Positions 18,686 through 27,131 are shown, numbered from the stretch's first letter. The stretch: DNA of 64,000 nt from Flavisolibacter ginsengisoli DSM 18119 (GCF_900129295.1 NZ_FQUU01000006.1:62001-126000); one strand, 5' to 3'. Numbers and translations: made by a program. Notes: a model not told the origin generated them from the letters alone.

Positions 18686-19934
18686 AACAACAACAATAAA
18701 AGTAAATCTTGACTTCAGGGAAGCTTCCAAAAGATTAAGTACTGTAGTTGTTAAGACTCCATTGGCTTACAGCAGAAGTCTTTCAAAAAAGTATGGTGCA
18801 AACATATATCTTAAAAGAGAAGACCTTCAAATTGTAAGGTCTTATAAACTCAGGGGAGCTTACAATATGTTGAGTAGTTTACCCCAAGAGCAATTAAATA
18901 AAGGTGTTGTTTGTGCAAGTGCTGGAAACCACGCCCAGGGGTTCGCATACAGTTGTAAAAAGCTGGGCGTTAAAGGTGTAGTTTTCATGCCTATCATTAC
19001 ACCATTGCAAAAAGTGCAGCAGACAAGGTTTTTTGGTGAAAACTTTATAGATATCAAATTAACGGGTGACACCTTTGACGATTGTGCAACTGCAGCTAAA
19101 GCATTCACTGTATCTGAAGGGTCTACTTTTATCCCTCCATTTGATGATTATAAGATCATTGAAGGCCAGGGAACTGTTGGTGTAGAGATCCTGGATGAGT
19201 TGTCAGAGATAGATTATTTGTTTGTACCAGTTGGAGGAGGCGGATTGTGTTCAGGCGTTGGAAGCTATTTTAAAATGTATTCTCCCCAAACTAAACTGAT
19301 AGGGGTAGAACCTGAAGGTGCTCCTTCAATGAAACAAGCATTACTCAATGGTTTTCCAGTTACCCTGGATAATATTGACCGTTTTGTAGATGGTGCAGCT
19401 GTCAAAAGAGTGGGTAACATTACCTTTTCAATTTGCAAAGAAGTTTTGCATAAAATGCACACAGTGGCTGAAGGAAAGGTATGTTCGACAATTTTAAAAT
19501 TGTATAATGAAGATGCAATAGTTGTTGAACCCGCAGGTGCATTATCTATTGCTGCCCTGGACGATTTTTCAAATGAGATAAAAGGGAAAAATGTTGTTTG
19601 TATCATTAGTGGCAGTAATAATGACATTGACAGGATGCAGGAGATCAAGGAACGATCGCTACAATATGAAGGGCTTAAACATTATTTTCTAATTAGGTTT
19701 GCTCAAAGGCCAGGTGCATTAAAAGAGTTTGTGAATTTTGTATTAGGGCCAAATGATGATATTACCAGGTTTGAATACATGCAAAAACATAATAAAGAAA
19801 CTGGCCCAGCCTTAGTTGGAATTGAATTACAATCGAGAGAAGATTATGAAAGCCTGCTCAAAAATTTAAATAAATATCATATCAACTTTACAGAACTGAA
19901 TAAAGATGACAACCTTTTCGGATATATAGTCTAA
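18678..19934 (+). CDS. ilvA: Threonine ammonia-lyase, biosynthetic
   Basis: The 418-residue fold-type II PLP enzyme deaminates threonine to 2-oxobutanoate, the entry to isoleucine. The PLP lysine lies in REDLQIVRSYKLRGAYNM, the phosphate-binding glycine loop is PVGGGGLCSGVGSYF, and a single ACT-like regulatory domain occupies about residues 330-418 (YFLIRFAQRPGALKEFVNFV). The start is GTG at 18678, overlapping ilvC by eight bases. One regulatory domain gives the 400-420 residue form rather than the 500-residue E. coli form. Confidence 0.93.
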   Translation: MIETTTIKVNLDFREASKRLSTVVVKTPLAYSRSLSKKYGANIYLKREDLQIVRSYKLRGAYNMLSSLPQEQLNKGVVCASAGNHAQGFAYSCKKLGVKGVVFMPIITPLQKVQQTRFFGENFIDIKLTGDTFDDCATAAKAFTVSEGSTFIPPFDDYKIIEGQGTVGVEILDELSEIDYLFVPVGGGGLCSGVGSYFKMYSPQTKLIGVEPEGAPSMKQALLNGFPVTLDNIDRFVDGAAVKRVGNITFSICKEVLHKMHTVAEGKVCSTILKLYNEDAIVVEPAGALSIAALDDFSNEIKGKNVVCIISGSNNDIDRMQEIKERSLQYEGLKHYFLIRFAQRPGALKEFVNFVLGPNDDITRFEYMQKHNKETGPALVGIELQSREDYESLLKNLNKYHINFTELNKDDNLFGYIV

Positions 19935-19952
19935 TGGAAGTATCATAATAAG

Positions 19953-19987
19953 AATGCCCGGTATTACCCGGGCATTGTCTTATTAAT
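19953..19987 (+). terminator. Terminator at the end of the ilv operon
   Basis: A perfect 9-bp stem (AATGCCCGG with CCGGGCATT, loop TATTAC) stands 19 bases after the ilvA stop and is followed by a T-rich GTCTTATTAAT. It also lies just beyond the convergent minus-strand gene and may serve both directions. Confidence 0.75.
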
Positions 19988-20009
19988 ACTAATTAAATGT
20001 TCTGCTAAA

Positions 20010-20960
20010 TTATTGCTCTTTCTTTTGTACTTCTCCGTTCTTTATTTTCGTTTTTGTTTCTTTTCCATCAGGTGTCTTTGTTTTTATTTTAATGGTTGAA
20101 TTATTATTATTCATACCTGAAACAGTACTATCTGATGTATTTACATTACCTGAAGCCGAAGAATCATTAGAATTCATACTTCTGTTGCTATTCATAGTAG
20201 AAGTAGAATCTGAAGAGCTGTTATTTACATTTAAATTGTTTTGGGTATTAGTAGTGTTCATACTACTATTATTAATTGACGAAGTAGAGTCTGTATGGTT
20301 ATTCAAATTTGAATTGCTTCCTTGTGGGTTATTTGCTTCTGTACTCATTTCTGCACGAAATGGATCCATTATAGAACTACCATCATCTCCAATCCACTGA
20401 GACTTAACCTGACCATTTTCGAGAGTTCTGATCTGATAAATGTTTTGGTGAGTGCTATCGCCTTTCAATGTAGTAACATCATAAACCATTGGACCAAACA
20501 TGGTTGTAACCTTATTCATTATATCATCAGGAACATATGTTTCTGTAACTGGCATCGAAACACTATAAGTATTACCCCTGTCATCGTAATAAATATGTGA
20601 ATACCTGCCATTATTCATATAAGTTCCATGGTACCAGTCACCAGATTGAGTCCATGTTATATTATTTGCAGTAGGGTAATCCTTTTGCAAGTTCATTTGT
20701 GCACGATATGGAATATTTACGGATGTGGTCCCATATGCATTGTAAGCATTATTACTTGACATTGCACTTTTAGTATTTGCTGTATCACCTGAATTTGATA
20801 CAGGTGTTTGAATACCATTATTTATATTGGTATTATTCATAGTCCTGGAGGAATCATATGTATTTGTAGTGGGGCGGGTTGTAGTATCTTTGGTTTCGTT
20901 TTGTGCAAATACCATACAACTACCGCCAATCAAAATCAAGGAAAAAATCGTCTTTTTCAT
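20010..20960 (-). CDS. Secreted Asn/Ser/Thr-rich protein with PepSY-like domain
   Basis: The 316-residue protein has a Sec signal peptide ending near residue 19 (VFAQN). A central segment (about residues 80-190, with NLQKDYPTANNITWTQSGDW and HIYYDDRGN) has the look of the PepSY-like beta-lactamase-inhibitor fold (DUF2874 type) common in this phylum. The flanks are low-complexity Asn/Ser/Thr/Asp, and the C-terminal 30 residues are Lys/Glu-rich (TIKIKTKTPDGKETKTK). It is likely periplasmic or extracellular. Function unknown. It is convergent with the ilv operon. Confidence 0.7.
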   Translation of the reverse strand: MKKTIFSLILIGGSCMVFAQNETKDTTTRPTTNTYDSSRTMNNTNINNGIQTPVSNSGDTANTKSAMSSNNAYNAYGTTSVNIPYRAQMNLQKDYPTANNITWTQSGDWYHGTYMNNGRYSHIYYDDRGNTYSVSMPVTETYVPDDIMNKVTTMFGPMVYDVTTLKGDSTHQNIYQIRTLENGQVKSQWIGDDGSSIMDPFRAEMSTEANNPQGSNSNLNNHTDSTSSINNSSMNTTNTQNNLNVNNSSSDSTSTMNSNRSMNSNDSSASGNVNTSDSTVSGMNNNNSTIKIKTKTPDGKETKTKIKNGEVQKKEQ

Positions 20961-21131
20961 AAATTACTTTTTTTTTAGGTTAGCACTAATAAGAACGATT
21001 CTCCAAATACAACTTTGATGCCCACTAATGGTAAATACTCATCTGTATCTAAAAGAAATTTTTAGAAAGCAGCAGAGTTCGCCATTGATTTATATGATGA
21101 AGCAGGAATATATAAATTCATAAATGATAAT

Positions 21132-21162
21132 TTAAAATAAAAATCCCCTCAAAGGAGGGGAT
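21132..21162 (-). terminator. Intrinsic terminator of a short minus-strand transcript
   Basis: An 8-bp stem (GAGGGGAT pairing with ATCCCCTC, tetraloop) is followed on the minus strand by a T-rich run. It lies 21 bases beyond the stop of the start-less 45-codon ORF. Confidence 0.7.
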
Positions 21163-21183
21163 AAATATGTAAGGCGTTTAGGT

Positions 21184-21321
21184 TTAAATAATACGTTTTT
21201 TCATTGGACGGACGCCTTTACGGTTTTCAAAGGATTGGAAGGATTCAATAGGATCGGATTTAAAACGGGCTTTTCGACTTGGATATTGGTTTTTTAAGGG
21301 TTCACCAACAAGTGGGTTAAT
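21184..21321 (-). other. Short ORF without a standard start, or small RNA
   Basis: On the minus strand 45 codons read INPLVGEPLKNQYPSRKARF and then a Lys/Arg-rich tail ending GVRPMKKRII before TAA. The composition looks protein-like and basic. No ATG, GTG or TTG lies in frame upstream of the internal Met; a TGA at 21325-21327 closes the frame, leaving ATT at 21321 as the only near-cognate start. An upstream frame (…RKPIKYPNPEK) would join it if one A were added to the A-run near 21322. With a promoter at 21382-21412 and a terminator at 21132-21162 it forms an independent unit of about 235 bases. It could be a decayed gene, a rare-start small protein, a sequencing frameshift or a non-coding RNA. 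Confidence 0.4.
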
Positions 21322-21381
21322 TTTTCAGGATTTGGATATTTAATTGGTTTTCTTAGGATAGATAACTTTCGCTATCTGATA

Positions 21382-21412
21382 CAAAAGTAACCAGCAAAAG
21401 CAACCTGTACAA
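21382..21412 (-). promoter_or_regulatory. Bacteroidota-type promoter for the short transcript
   Basis: On the minus strand the -7 element TACTTTTG matches TAnnTTTG (21382-21389), with TTG at 21410-21412 after a 20-base spacer. Transcription would begin near 21375 and run to the terminator at 21132-21162. Confidence 0.5.
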
Positions 21413-21532
21413 TTGCAAATTCACCCTAATTTTTGTCTATGGTATTTACTTAAGCAGCCATAAATCATTCAAATATTGAAAAGGAATACTACGAAAAAAT
21501 TCTAGTAGATCTACGCTTCCCCGGGCTGGATA

Positions 21533-22807
21533 TCAAAATAATGATTTAGTAACCCCTATCTGAATGCCTGCACTTTGTAATGAAATAGAGCCCACCCCAA
21601 CCCCTTTAACCGGAATTTTGAGATAAGGTTCCACCCTTAGGTCTATTGTTTTATTGATGGGATTTGTGAAGCCTGCAGACAAGGTTATAACAGAAAAGAA
21701 ATGCTTTGATGCATTATTATAAGATCTGTATTTATCGTAAGTCTGGCCTGTGGAAATGTAAGAGTATGTATAATCATAATTCTCCTTTTTCATAAAATAA
21801 GAAGACAAACCCAACGTGGAAAACCACTCCTTTTTCTTAGAATATTTAAAATTATAACGTGCCTGCAAAGGTATTTCCCACATACTGCAATTTCCATCCA
21901 GGGAATTGATTTTTGTTCCCGGAAGTATATACATTTTGGCTGTATTTAAATATTGCCCCTCACTGTAGTAATATTTTTTATCATGAAATAAACCAGACTC
22001 AATGCTCCATTTGTCATTTAGTTTATACCCAAGAAGTACTCCAAATGAATAGCCTGCATTGCTCACCTTTTGAAACTTAATTGTTGTAGCATCAATACCT
22101 CCTATAATTCCTGCATAGATCTTTTTTTGTCTGTCATTTGGCTTTTCTAATAACTTATTGACTTCTTCCTTAACAACGAGATCCCGAAATATTGAAGGCA
22201 AATTCACAACAGGCGAAGGATAAATGTTTGCTGATACAAAAGCCATATTATCCTTTACCAATACTTTCTCAAATTCTTCATGATTTTCAACTTGTAATTC
22301 AATCCTGTCCATATTTGATTGCCTCCCATTTCTCAGGGTTGGCCCAATCTGCTTGGCAATAAGAGCAGTATTCATTTTTAACCTACCTAGTTGTGTACTT
22401 CTGGAATTGGAATTTGATATTGATCTGACATGGTCTATTGAATTATCTATTGGATTATTTATGCTCCTTTTATTTATAGTACTTACATTTTTTTGATCCA
22501 TATGTAAATCTTTCCCAGTAGCAACTGTTCCTTTTTCATTTTTTAAAATATTAACTGATTCATTTTGATCTGTATTCGACAAGACTGGTGAACCTGCATT
22601 AAAAATATGGTTACACAGGAAGCTTAAAGGAAGTAATAACAATAGCCATAAAAACCTGCGGTCTCTGAAAACACTATCTTTAGTTTTTTCAGGTTTTATA
22701 TCAAGTTCTGCGGCTATTTTATCCCAATCTGCACTCTTCGTGTCAAGAGGATAATTCTCAGCAGCCCTTCGAAACAGATCATCCATATCGTCATTTACAT
22801 ATTGCAT
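21533..22807 (-). CDS. Anti-sigma-like membrane protein with C-terminal barrel-like domain
   Basis: The 424-residue protein begins with an acidic cytoplasmic segment (DDMDDLFRRAAENYPLDTKSADWDKIAAEL), typical of proteins encoded after ECF sigma factors in Chitinophagaceae. One membrane helix follows at about residues 52-69. The C-terminal half (residues 210-424) has the alternating Gly/aromatic strands of an outer-membrane beta-barrel-like domain (YSFGVLLGYKLNDKWSIESGLFHDKKYYY) and ends in F. The start overlaps the sigma gene by 13 bases. It is inferred to hold the sigma factor at the membrane. How a barrel-like part fits an inner-membrane-anchored protein is unclear. Confidence 0.72.
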   Translation of the reverse strand: MQYVNDDMDDLFRRAAENYPLDTKSADWDKIAAELDIKPEKTKDSVFRDRRFLWLLLLLPLSFLCNHIFNAGSPVLSNTDQNESVNILKNEKGTVATGKDLHMDQKNVSTINKRSINNPIDNSIDHVRSISNSNSRSTQLGRLKMNTALIAKQIGPTLRNGRQSNMDRIELQVENHEEFEKVLVKDNMAFVSANIYPSPVVNLPSIFRDLVVKEEVNKLLEKPNDRQKKIYAGIIGGIDATTIKFQKVSNAGYSFGVLLGYKLNDKWSIESGLFHDKKYYYSEGQYLNTAKMYILPGTKINSLDGNCSMWEIPLQARYNFKYSKKKEWFSTLGLSSYFMKKENYDYTYSYISTGQTYDKYRSYNNASKHFFSVITLSAGFTNPINKTIDLRVEPYLKIPVKGVGVGSISLQSAGIQIGVTKSLF

Positions 22808-23370
22808 GCTTCAATCTGCTCATCGTTGTTTTTAATTATTTTTTGTAAAATAACTCTCGCTTTGGAAAGGTTGGATTTTGAAGTGCCCACAGAAATGCCC
22901 AAGCTATTGGCAATTTCCTGGTGAGTAAGTCCGTCAATAACATACATATTAAAAACAGTCCTGTATGAAGGGGGCAACTTTTTTATTTGCTTAATCAATT
23001 CTTTATACAATAACGCCTGGTCAGCTCCCTGGGATTTATCCTCATGCATCCAAATGCTTTCTGAAATATCTCCAATTTCGGGTAAGAAATTGTTTTTGCG
23101 AAGGTCATCAATTGCAGTATTGATCATTATGGTCCGCATCCAACCCATTAACATCATTTCTGCATGTTCATTTGATTTGTACTGGAAACGCGAAAAGCTC
23201 CTGAAAATCTTTACAAAACCATCATTTACTATATCTACAGCTTTATCATACCGGTAGATATAGCGGAATACAATCTTTAGACAATACCCAAAATATTTCT
23301 CATAAAGCCATTTCTGGTCGCGGGAATTATTTTGAGCACAGCCTTGTATAATTGTGAGCAGCGGTTCCAA
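22795..23370 (-). CDS. ECF-type RNA polymerase sigma factor
   Basis: The 191-residue protein has sigma-70 region 2 (YLYEKYFGYCLKIV-like start, then YDKAVDIVNDGFVKIFRSFSRF) and region 4 (LPPSYRTVFNMYVIDGLTHQEIANSLG, then a helix-turn-helix GTSKSNLSKARVILQKII). It directs RNA polymerase to a small regulon. The following gene overlaps it and has an anti-sigma-like N-terminus, so the pair probably forms one signalling unit. No other regulon member can be identified from the window. Confidence 0.92.
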   Translation of the reverse strand: MEPLLTIIQGCAQNNSRDQKWLYEKYFGYCLKIVFRYIYRYDKAVDIVNDGFVKIFRSFSRFQYKSNEHAEMMLMGWMRTIMINTAIDDLRKNNFLPEIGDISESIWMHEDKSQGADQALLYKELIKQIKKLPPSYRTVFNMYVIDGLTHQEIANSLGISVGTSKSNLSKARVILQKIIKNNDEQIEACNM

Positions 23371-23497
23371 ACTCTTTAGATTAACCAGTAAATACGGTAC
23401 TTCTGGGGTATTGGTTGCTTTACTATAAAAAATCTTATATAAAAGTAATATTTCCCGCCCATTTAGCTATTCAAATGGAATGAAAGATTTCACCTTT

Positions 23498-24505
23498 TCA
23501 AAGGGTAAGCAAACTACAACCCCGGATATCAGTATTATCCATCCTTCCCAGGACCTCAAAACTTCCATTTGTATAAAGTTTGCCTACATCCTCTGTTGCA
23601 ATAAAGCTGCAGGAATAAATATTGGCCAGATCAATTATATTAAGCGCCCCGGAAAAGGCTTGACCTGGTGCTTTCAAACTTAAGGGATCGGTTTCATCTC
23701 TGACCAGGATCTTCATCCAGGGAGGACACTGGAAAAGGCCGTCGATTGAATAAGCCTGGGAAAGTAATTCTGTCATTCCATATTCTGAATGGATTTCCGC
23801 CACTCCGAAGGATCTGCATAGATCTTTGTTTAACTCCTGTCTTGTCAACTCTCTTCCCCTACCTTTCATACCACCTGTTTCAATAATGATCATACTATCA
23901 AAGAAAACAGGATAACGTTTTGCAAAATCTAAAAGTGCATAGGTTACACCAAATAATATTACTTTCTGATTCTCTTTTTTTAGCTCTTCTAGTGTCTGGT
24001 ATAGATCATTAAGTTCATATAAATAAAACCCGCTTCGTGAATGGTTGCTTTGTTGAATTAAGCTATTAACCATGTATACTAATGAAGAATTGCCCTTTTC
24101 CAAGTATGAAGGCAACAAACCCAGGATGCAATATTGTTCAACCTTTCCATAAAATAGCTCAAAGCACCTATTAAAACTCTTTTCATAAAGCTCACTCCTT
24201 TTTACATAATGAGAACTAGTGTTAGGGCCTGTTGTTCCACTGCTTTGGAAAATTAATTCAGGTTGAAAAACTGTTGTAACTATTCTATGAGTTTTAAAAA
24301 AAGATATAGGGAGAAAGGGTATTTCAGTCAAATTTCTAACAACATCAGGATTTTTGCCCAGAATCTTACAAAATTTGCCATAAACTGGGTTATTATCAAA
24401 CTGATAACGAAATATCTCCAAAGCAATAGTTTCAAATGTACTTTCGTTATTTATAGTAAATACCTTATTTTCAAAATCATGCATTTTAGGTATTTCACTA
24501 TCCAT
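23498..24505 (-). CDS. LuxE/PaaK-like acyl-protein synthetase
   Basis: The 335-residue protein belongs to the adenylate-forming superfamily. The ATP-binding loop reads FQSSGTTGPNTSSHY, then a VILFGVTYALLDFAKRYP region, an acidic ETGGMKGRGRELTR motif and SEYGMTELLSQAY, all as in LuxE acyl-protein synthetases and phenylacetate-CoA ligase relatives. LuxE activates a fatty acid as acyl-AMP and passes it to a protein thiol. No LuxC or LuxD is present, so it is not a light-emission system. In Bacteroidota such stand-alone proteins have no settled role; lipid or surface-polymer acylation is a guess. It diverges from the lipoprotein gene at 24532. Confidence 0.78.
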   Translation of the reverse strand: MDSEIPKMHDFENKVFTINNESTFETIALEIFRYQFDNNPVYGKFCKILGKNPDVVRNLTEIPFLPISFFKTHRIVTTVFQPELIFQSSGTTGPNTSSHYVKRSELYEKSFNRCFELFYGKVEQYCILGLLPSYLEKGNSSLVYMVNSLIQQSNHSRSGFYLYELNDLYQTLEELKKENQKVILFGVTYALLDFAKRYPVFFDSMIIIETGGMKGRGRELTRQELNKDLCRSFGVAEIHSEYGMTELLSQAYSIDGLFQCPPWMKILVRDETDPLSLKAPGQAFSGALNIIDLANIYSCSFIATEDVGKLYTNGSFEVLGRMDNTDIRGCSLLTL

Positions 24506-24509
24506 ATTG

Positions 24510-24517
24510 TAAATTTG
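24510..24517 (+). promoter_or_regulatory. -7 promoter element in a 26-base divergent gap
   Basis: TAAATTTG matches TAnnTTTG and lies 14 bases before the ATG at 24532, which would give a very short 5' leader. The -33 element would fall inside the start of the divergent LuxE-like gene and is not clear. Confidence 0.35.
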
Positions 24518-24531
24518 GTTTGTAGATAAAT

Positions 24532-25002
24532 ATGAAAAGAATAATTGCTATTACTTTATTGGCAGCAGTCATAGTAGCCTGCAACAAAGATAAATTTCAA
24601 ACTAAACCCCAGATAAAAATAAAATCTGTTACACCTAATATAGTTCCCGTTAATGGAACATTAAGTGTGATTCTACAGTTTACAGACAAGGAAGGAGATG
24701 TCAGTGATTCAATTATTGTGGTCCGTGAGCGAACCAATCAAAAATCTCCTATTACTCCTGCAATAATTAAAACCCCTATTCCTTCATTTCCTAACACCAC
24801 TGAAGGGGAAATCCAGGTATATATGCCTTACCAGACAAGTCAAACTGCTCTTATAGCAGGTATACCGTCCATACCAATACCAGGCACAGGAAATCCACCT
24901 GAAAAAGAGCCAGACACTTTAAGTTTGAAATTTGTTGTAAGAGATAAAGCTGGCAATAAAAGTGATACCGCAGTAACAAGTGTTATAGTAATCAGGCAAT
25001 AA
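24532..25002 (+). CDS. Small lipoprotein with Ig-like domain
   Basis: The 156-residue protein has a lipoprotein signal with lipobox VIVAC (Cys17). The mature part is predicted beta-rich: SVTPNIVPVNGTLSVILQFTDKEGD, then a Pro-rich insertion, and a closing LSLKFVVRDKAGNKSD typical of bacterial Ig or cadherin-like folds. The ligand is unknown. Its TAA is followed directly by the TTG of the UbiA-like gene, so the two are almost certainly co-translated. Confidence 0.72.
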   Translation: MKRIIAITLLAAVIVACNKDKFQTKPQIKIKSVTPNIVPVNGTLSVILQFTDKEGDVSDSIIVVRERTNQKSPITPAIIKTPIPSFPNTTEGEIQVYMPYQTSQTALIAGIPSIPIPGTGNPPEKEPDTLSLKFVVRDKAGNKSDTAVTSVIVIRQ

Positions 25003-25854
25003 TTGACAAGACTACTAAAAAAGGCGTTTGACTTCTTTGTTTTCAGCAGTTTATTTATTGCTTTTTGTGCCATATTCATGGTTTATCAAACTGATCTGTT
25101 GTTTGATCTTCAACCTTCTTTCAAAATTCTTGGTTTTGTATTTTCAGGAACCGTCTGTAGCTATAATTTTCACTGGTATCTTACCCCACCAAACGTGGGG
25201 GGACCTACTGAAAAAGTTATTTGGAACATAAAAAACAAGCAACTTCACCTTATCTTATTCTTTATTGGGTTATCAGGGTCTTTTATCTTTTCTATTTTAT
25301 TAATCCATCAATGGTTTTGGCTTGGTGTAACTGCATTTGTAACATTTTTATATTCTGCACCTAAAATCCCTTATCCTTTATTTACACATCTAAGAAAAAT
25401 CGCAGTGGGAAAGACTATTTTCCTGGCATTTTCATGGACACATGTTACTGCACTTTTGCCCATGGTCATTGAAGATCCTGTCTTATCGGATTCTCAGATT
25501 TGGTTTGTAGTAAACAGATTCTTTTTTATCTATGCCATTTGCATATTATTTGATTATAGGGACCGGGAATCAGATAAGAATGACCAGATTAGATCATTGA
25601 TCACTATGTTGAATGAAAAAGGCATTGATATTCTATTTTGGGGAACGATAGCTGTGTTTTTTATAACATTGTTACTATTAATACCGTTAATGGATATTGG
25701 TCTCATTGGTGCATTAGCTTTACCTGGTCTATTACTTTGTTTTCTTTACTATCCGTCTAAAAATAATTCTTCAGATTACCTATATTATTTTGTTTTAGAT
25801 GGGTTTATGATGTTATCAGCACCTTTGGTTGTTTTATTTAAATTTGTCCGATAA
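25003..25854 (+). CDS. UbiA-like integral membrane protein
   Basis: The 283-residue protein has seven or eight hydrophobic helices. The second Asp-rich motif of UbiA prenyltransferases is visible as LFDYRDRESDK near residue 190. The first motif, normally NxxxDxxxD after helix 1-2, reads SYNFHWYLTPP and lacks the aspartates. The protein may not bind a prenyl-pyrophosphate-Mg cluster in the usual way. Start is TTG at 25003, directly after the upstream stop; an ATG at 25078 would lose the first helix. An alternative is a diverged member with another substrate. Confidence 0.65.
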   Translation: MTRLLKKAFDFFVFSSLFIAFCAIFMVYQTDLLFDLQPSFKILGFVFSGTVCSYNFHWYLTPPNVGGPTEKVIWNIKNKQLHLILFFIGLSGSFIFSILLIHQWFWLGVTAFVTFLYSAPKIPYPLFTHLRKIAVGKTIFLAFSWTHVTALLPMVIEDPVLSDSQIWFVVNRFFFIYAICILFDYRDRESDKNDQIRSLITMLNEKGIDILFWGTIAVFFITLLLLIPLMDIGLIGALALPGLLLCFLYYPSKNNSSDYLYYFVLDGFMMLSAPLVVLFKFVR

Positions 25855-25863
25855 ATTGAAAGC

Positions 25864-26970
25864 ATGGCAAAAACTGTAAAAAAAAGCAAGTCTATTCTTA
25901 CAGAAAAATCTCTGAACTTCTTCAGAAACTATATTAATACACCTTCTCCAGTTGGGTTTGAATATACAGGCCAAAAACTTTGGATTGACTACGTAAAACC
26001 ATATGTTGATGATATAATTACTGATCCCTATGGATCGGCGGTTGGTGTTATAAATCCAACTAACTCATTTAAGGTAGTATTAGAAGCCCATGTTGATGAA
26101 ATAAGCTGGTTTGTAAATTACATAACCAATGAAGGCCTTATGTATCTCAAACGAAATGGTGGTGTTGACCACCAGATAGCCCCTGGGCAAAGAGTTTGGA
26201 TACATGGAAAAGATGGACCTGTAAAGGCTGTTTTTGGATGGCCGGCCATACATACAAGAATTGGCAATTCTGATAAAGAGCCCGTGCCAAAAGTTGAAAA
26301 TCTATTTCTTGATTGTGGCGCCAGGAATAAGAAGGAAATTGAAGACCTGGGTATTCATGTGGGTGCTGTGGTTACCTATCAGGATGGTTTTGATGAATTG
26401 GCTTATGATTATTTTATAGGACGTGCATTTGATAATCGTATAGGAGGGTTCATGATCGCTGAAGTCGCCCGACTTTTAAAAGAGAACAGGCAGAAACTTC
26501 CTTTTGGATTATATATAGTAAATTCTGTCCAGGAAGAAATTGGATTAAGAGGTGCAGAAATGATGGCCCGTAGAATAAAACCTAATATTGCCATTATTAC
26601 AGATGTAACTCATGATACCGGAACGCCAATGATTAATAAAATGGTAGAAGGTGATACAAGTTGCGGAAAAGGACCATCGCTGTCTTATGGACCCGCTGTG
26701 CATAATAAATTATTACAACTGGTAGAAGCTGTGGCTCAAAAAGCAGATATTCCAGTTCAGCTTAGAGCGGTGTCCAGAAGCACTGGAACTGACACTGATT
26801 CATTTGCATATGCAAATGATGGTTGTCCTTCGGTTTTAGTATCAATTCCTTTACGATATATGCATACTACCGTTGAAATGCTTCATAAAAATGATATTGA
26901 GCAAACTATTCGTCTCATGTATGAAACAGCCCTATCTTTAAATCCTAATACAAACCTTAGTTATTTTTAA
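25864..26970 (+). CDS. M42 family metallo-aminopeptidase
   Basis: The 368-residue co-catalytic zinc peptidase has the M42 ligands and catalytic residues in order: EAHVDEISW (His-Asp), RAFDNRIGG (Asp), VQEEIGLRGAE (Glu-Glu), IITDVTHDTGTP (Asp) and RYMHTTVEM (His). M42 enzymes are cytoplasmic, form large tetrahedral assemblies and trim peptides from the N-terminus. Length fits the family. Its TAA overlaps the ATG of the small membrane protein that follows. Confidence 0.9.
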   Translation: MAKTVKKSKSILTEKSLNFFRNYINTPSPVGFEYTGQKLWIDYVKPYVDDIITDPYGSAVGVINPTNSFKVVLEAHVDEISWFVNYITNEGLMYLKRNGGVDHQIAPGQRVWIHGKDGPVKAVFGWPAIHTRIGNSDKEPVPKVENLFLDCGARNKKEIEDLGIHVGAVVTYQDGFDELAYDYFIGRAFDNRIGGFMIAEVARLLKENRQKLPFGLYIVNSVQEEIGLRGAEMMARRIKPNIAIITDVTHDTGTPMINKMVEGDTSCGKGPSLSYGPAVHNKLLQLVEAVAQKADIPVQLRAVSRSTGTDTDSFAYANDGCPSVLVSIPLRYMHTTVEMLHKNDIEQTIRLMYETALSLNPNTNLSYF

Positions 26971-27131
26971 TGCATAATTATTTACTTTATATAGATCCTG
27001 GAAGTGGAAGTTACCTTGTACAGGCGATAATAGCCGCAGTGTTGGGAGTTGCATTTTTTTTCAAAAACATACTAATATTTATTAAACACTGGTGGTATAA
27101 AATAATTAGAAAGAAAACGAATACACCTTAA
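26970..27131 (+). CDS. 53-residue membrane protein with YIDPGSGS motif
   Basis: The ORF begins at an ATG sharing its A with the TAA of the M42 gene and ends in a TAA sharing its A with the ATG of the methyltransferase gene, so it is overlapped at both ends. The peptide is MHNYLLYIDPGSGSYLVQAI, one membrane helix to about residue 40, then a basic tail KHWWYKIIRKK. The 'YIDPGSGS' start followed by a single helix recurs in small bacterial membrane proteins of unknown role that I have seen near methyltransferase and sulfatase-type genes. Function unknown, but translation coupling and the conserved motif make it a real gene. Confidence 0.8.
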   Translation: MHNYLLYIDPGSGSYLVQAIIAAVLGVAFFFKNILIFIKHWWYKIIRKKTNTP

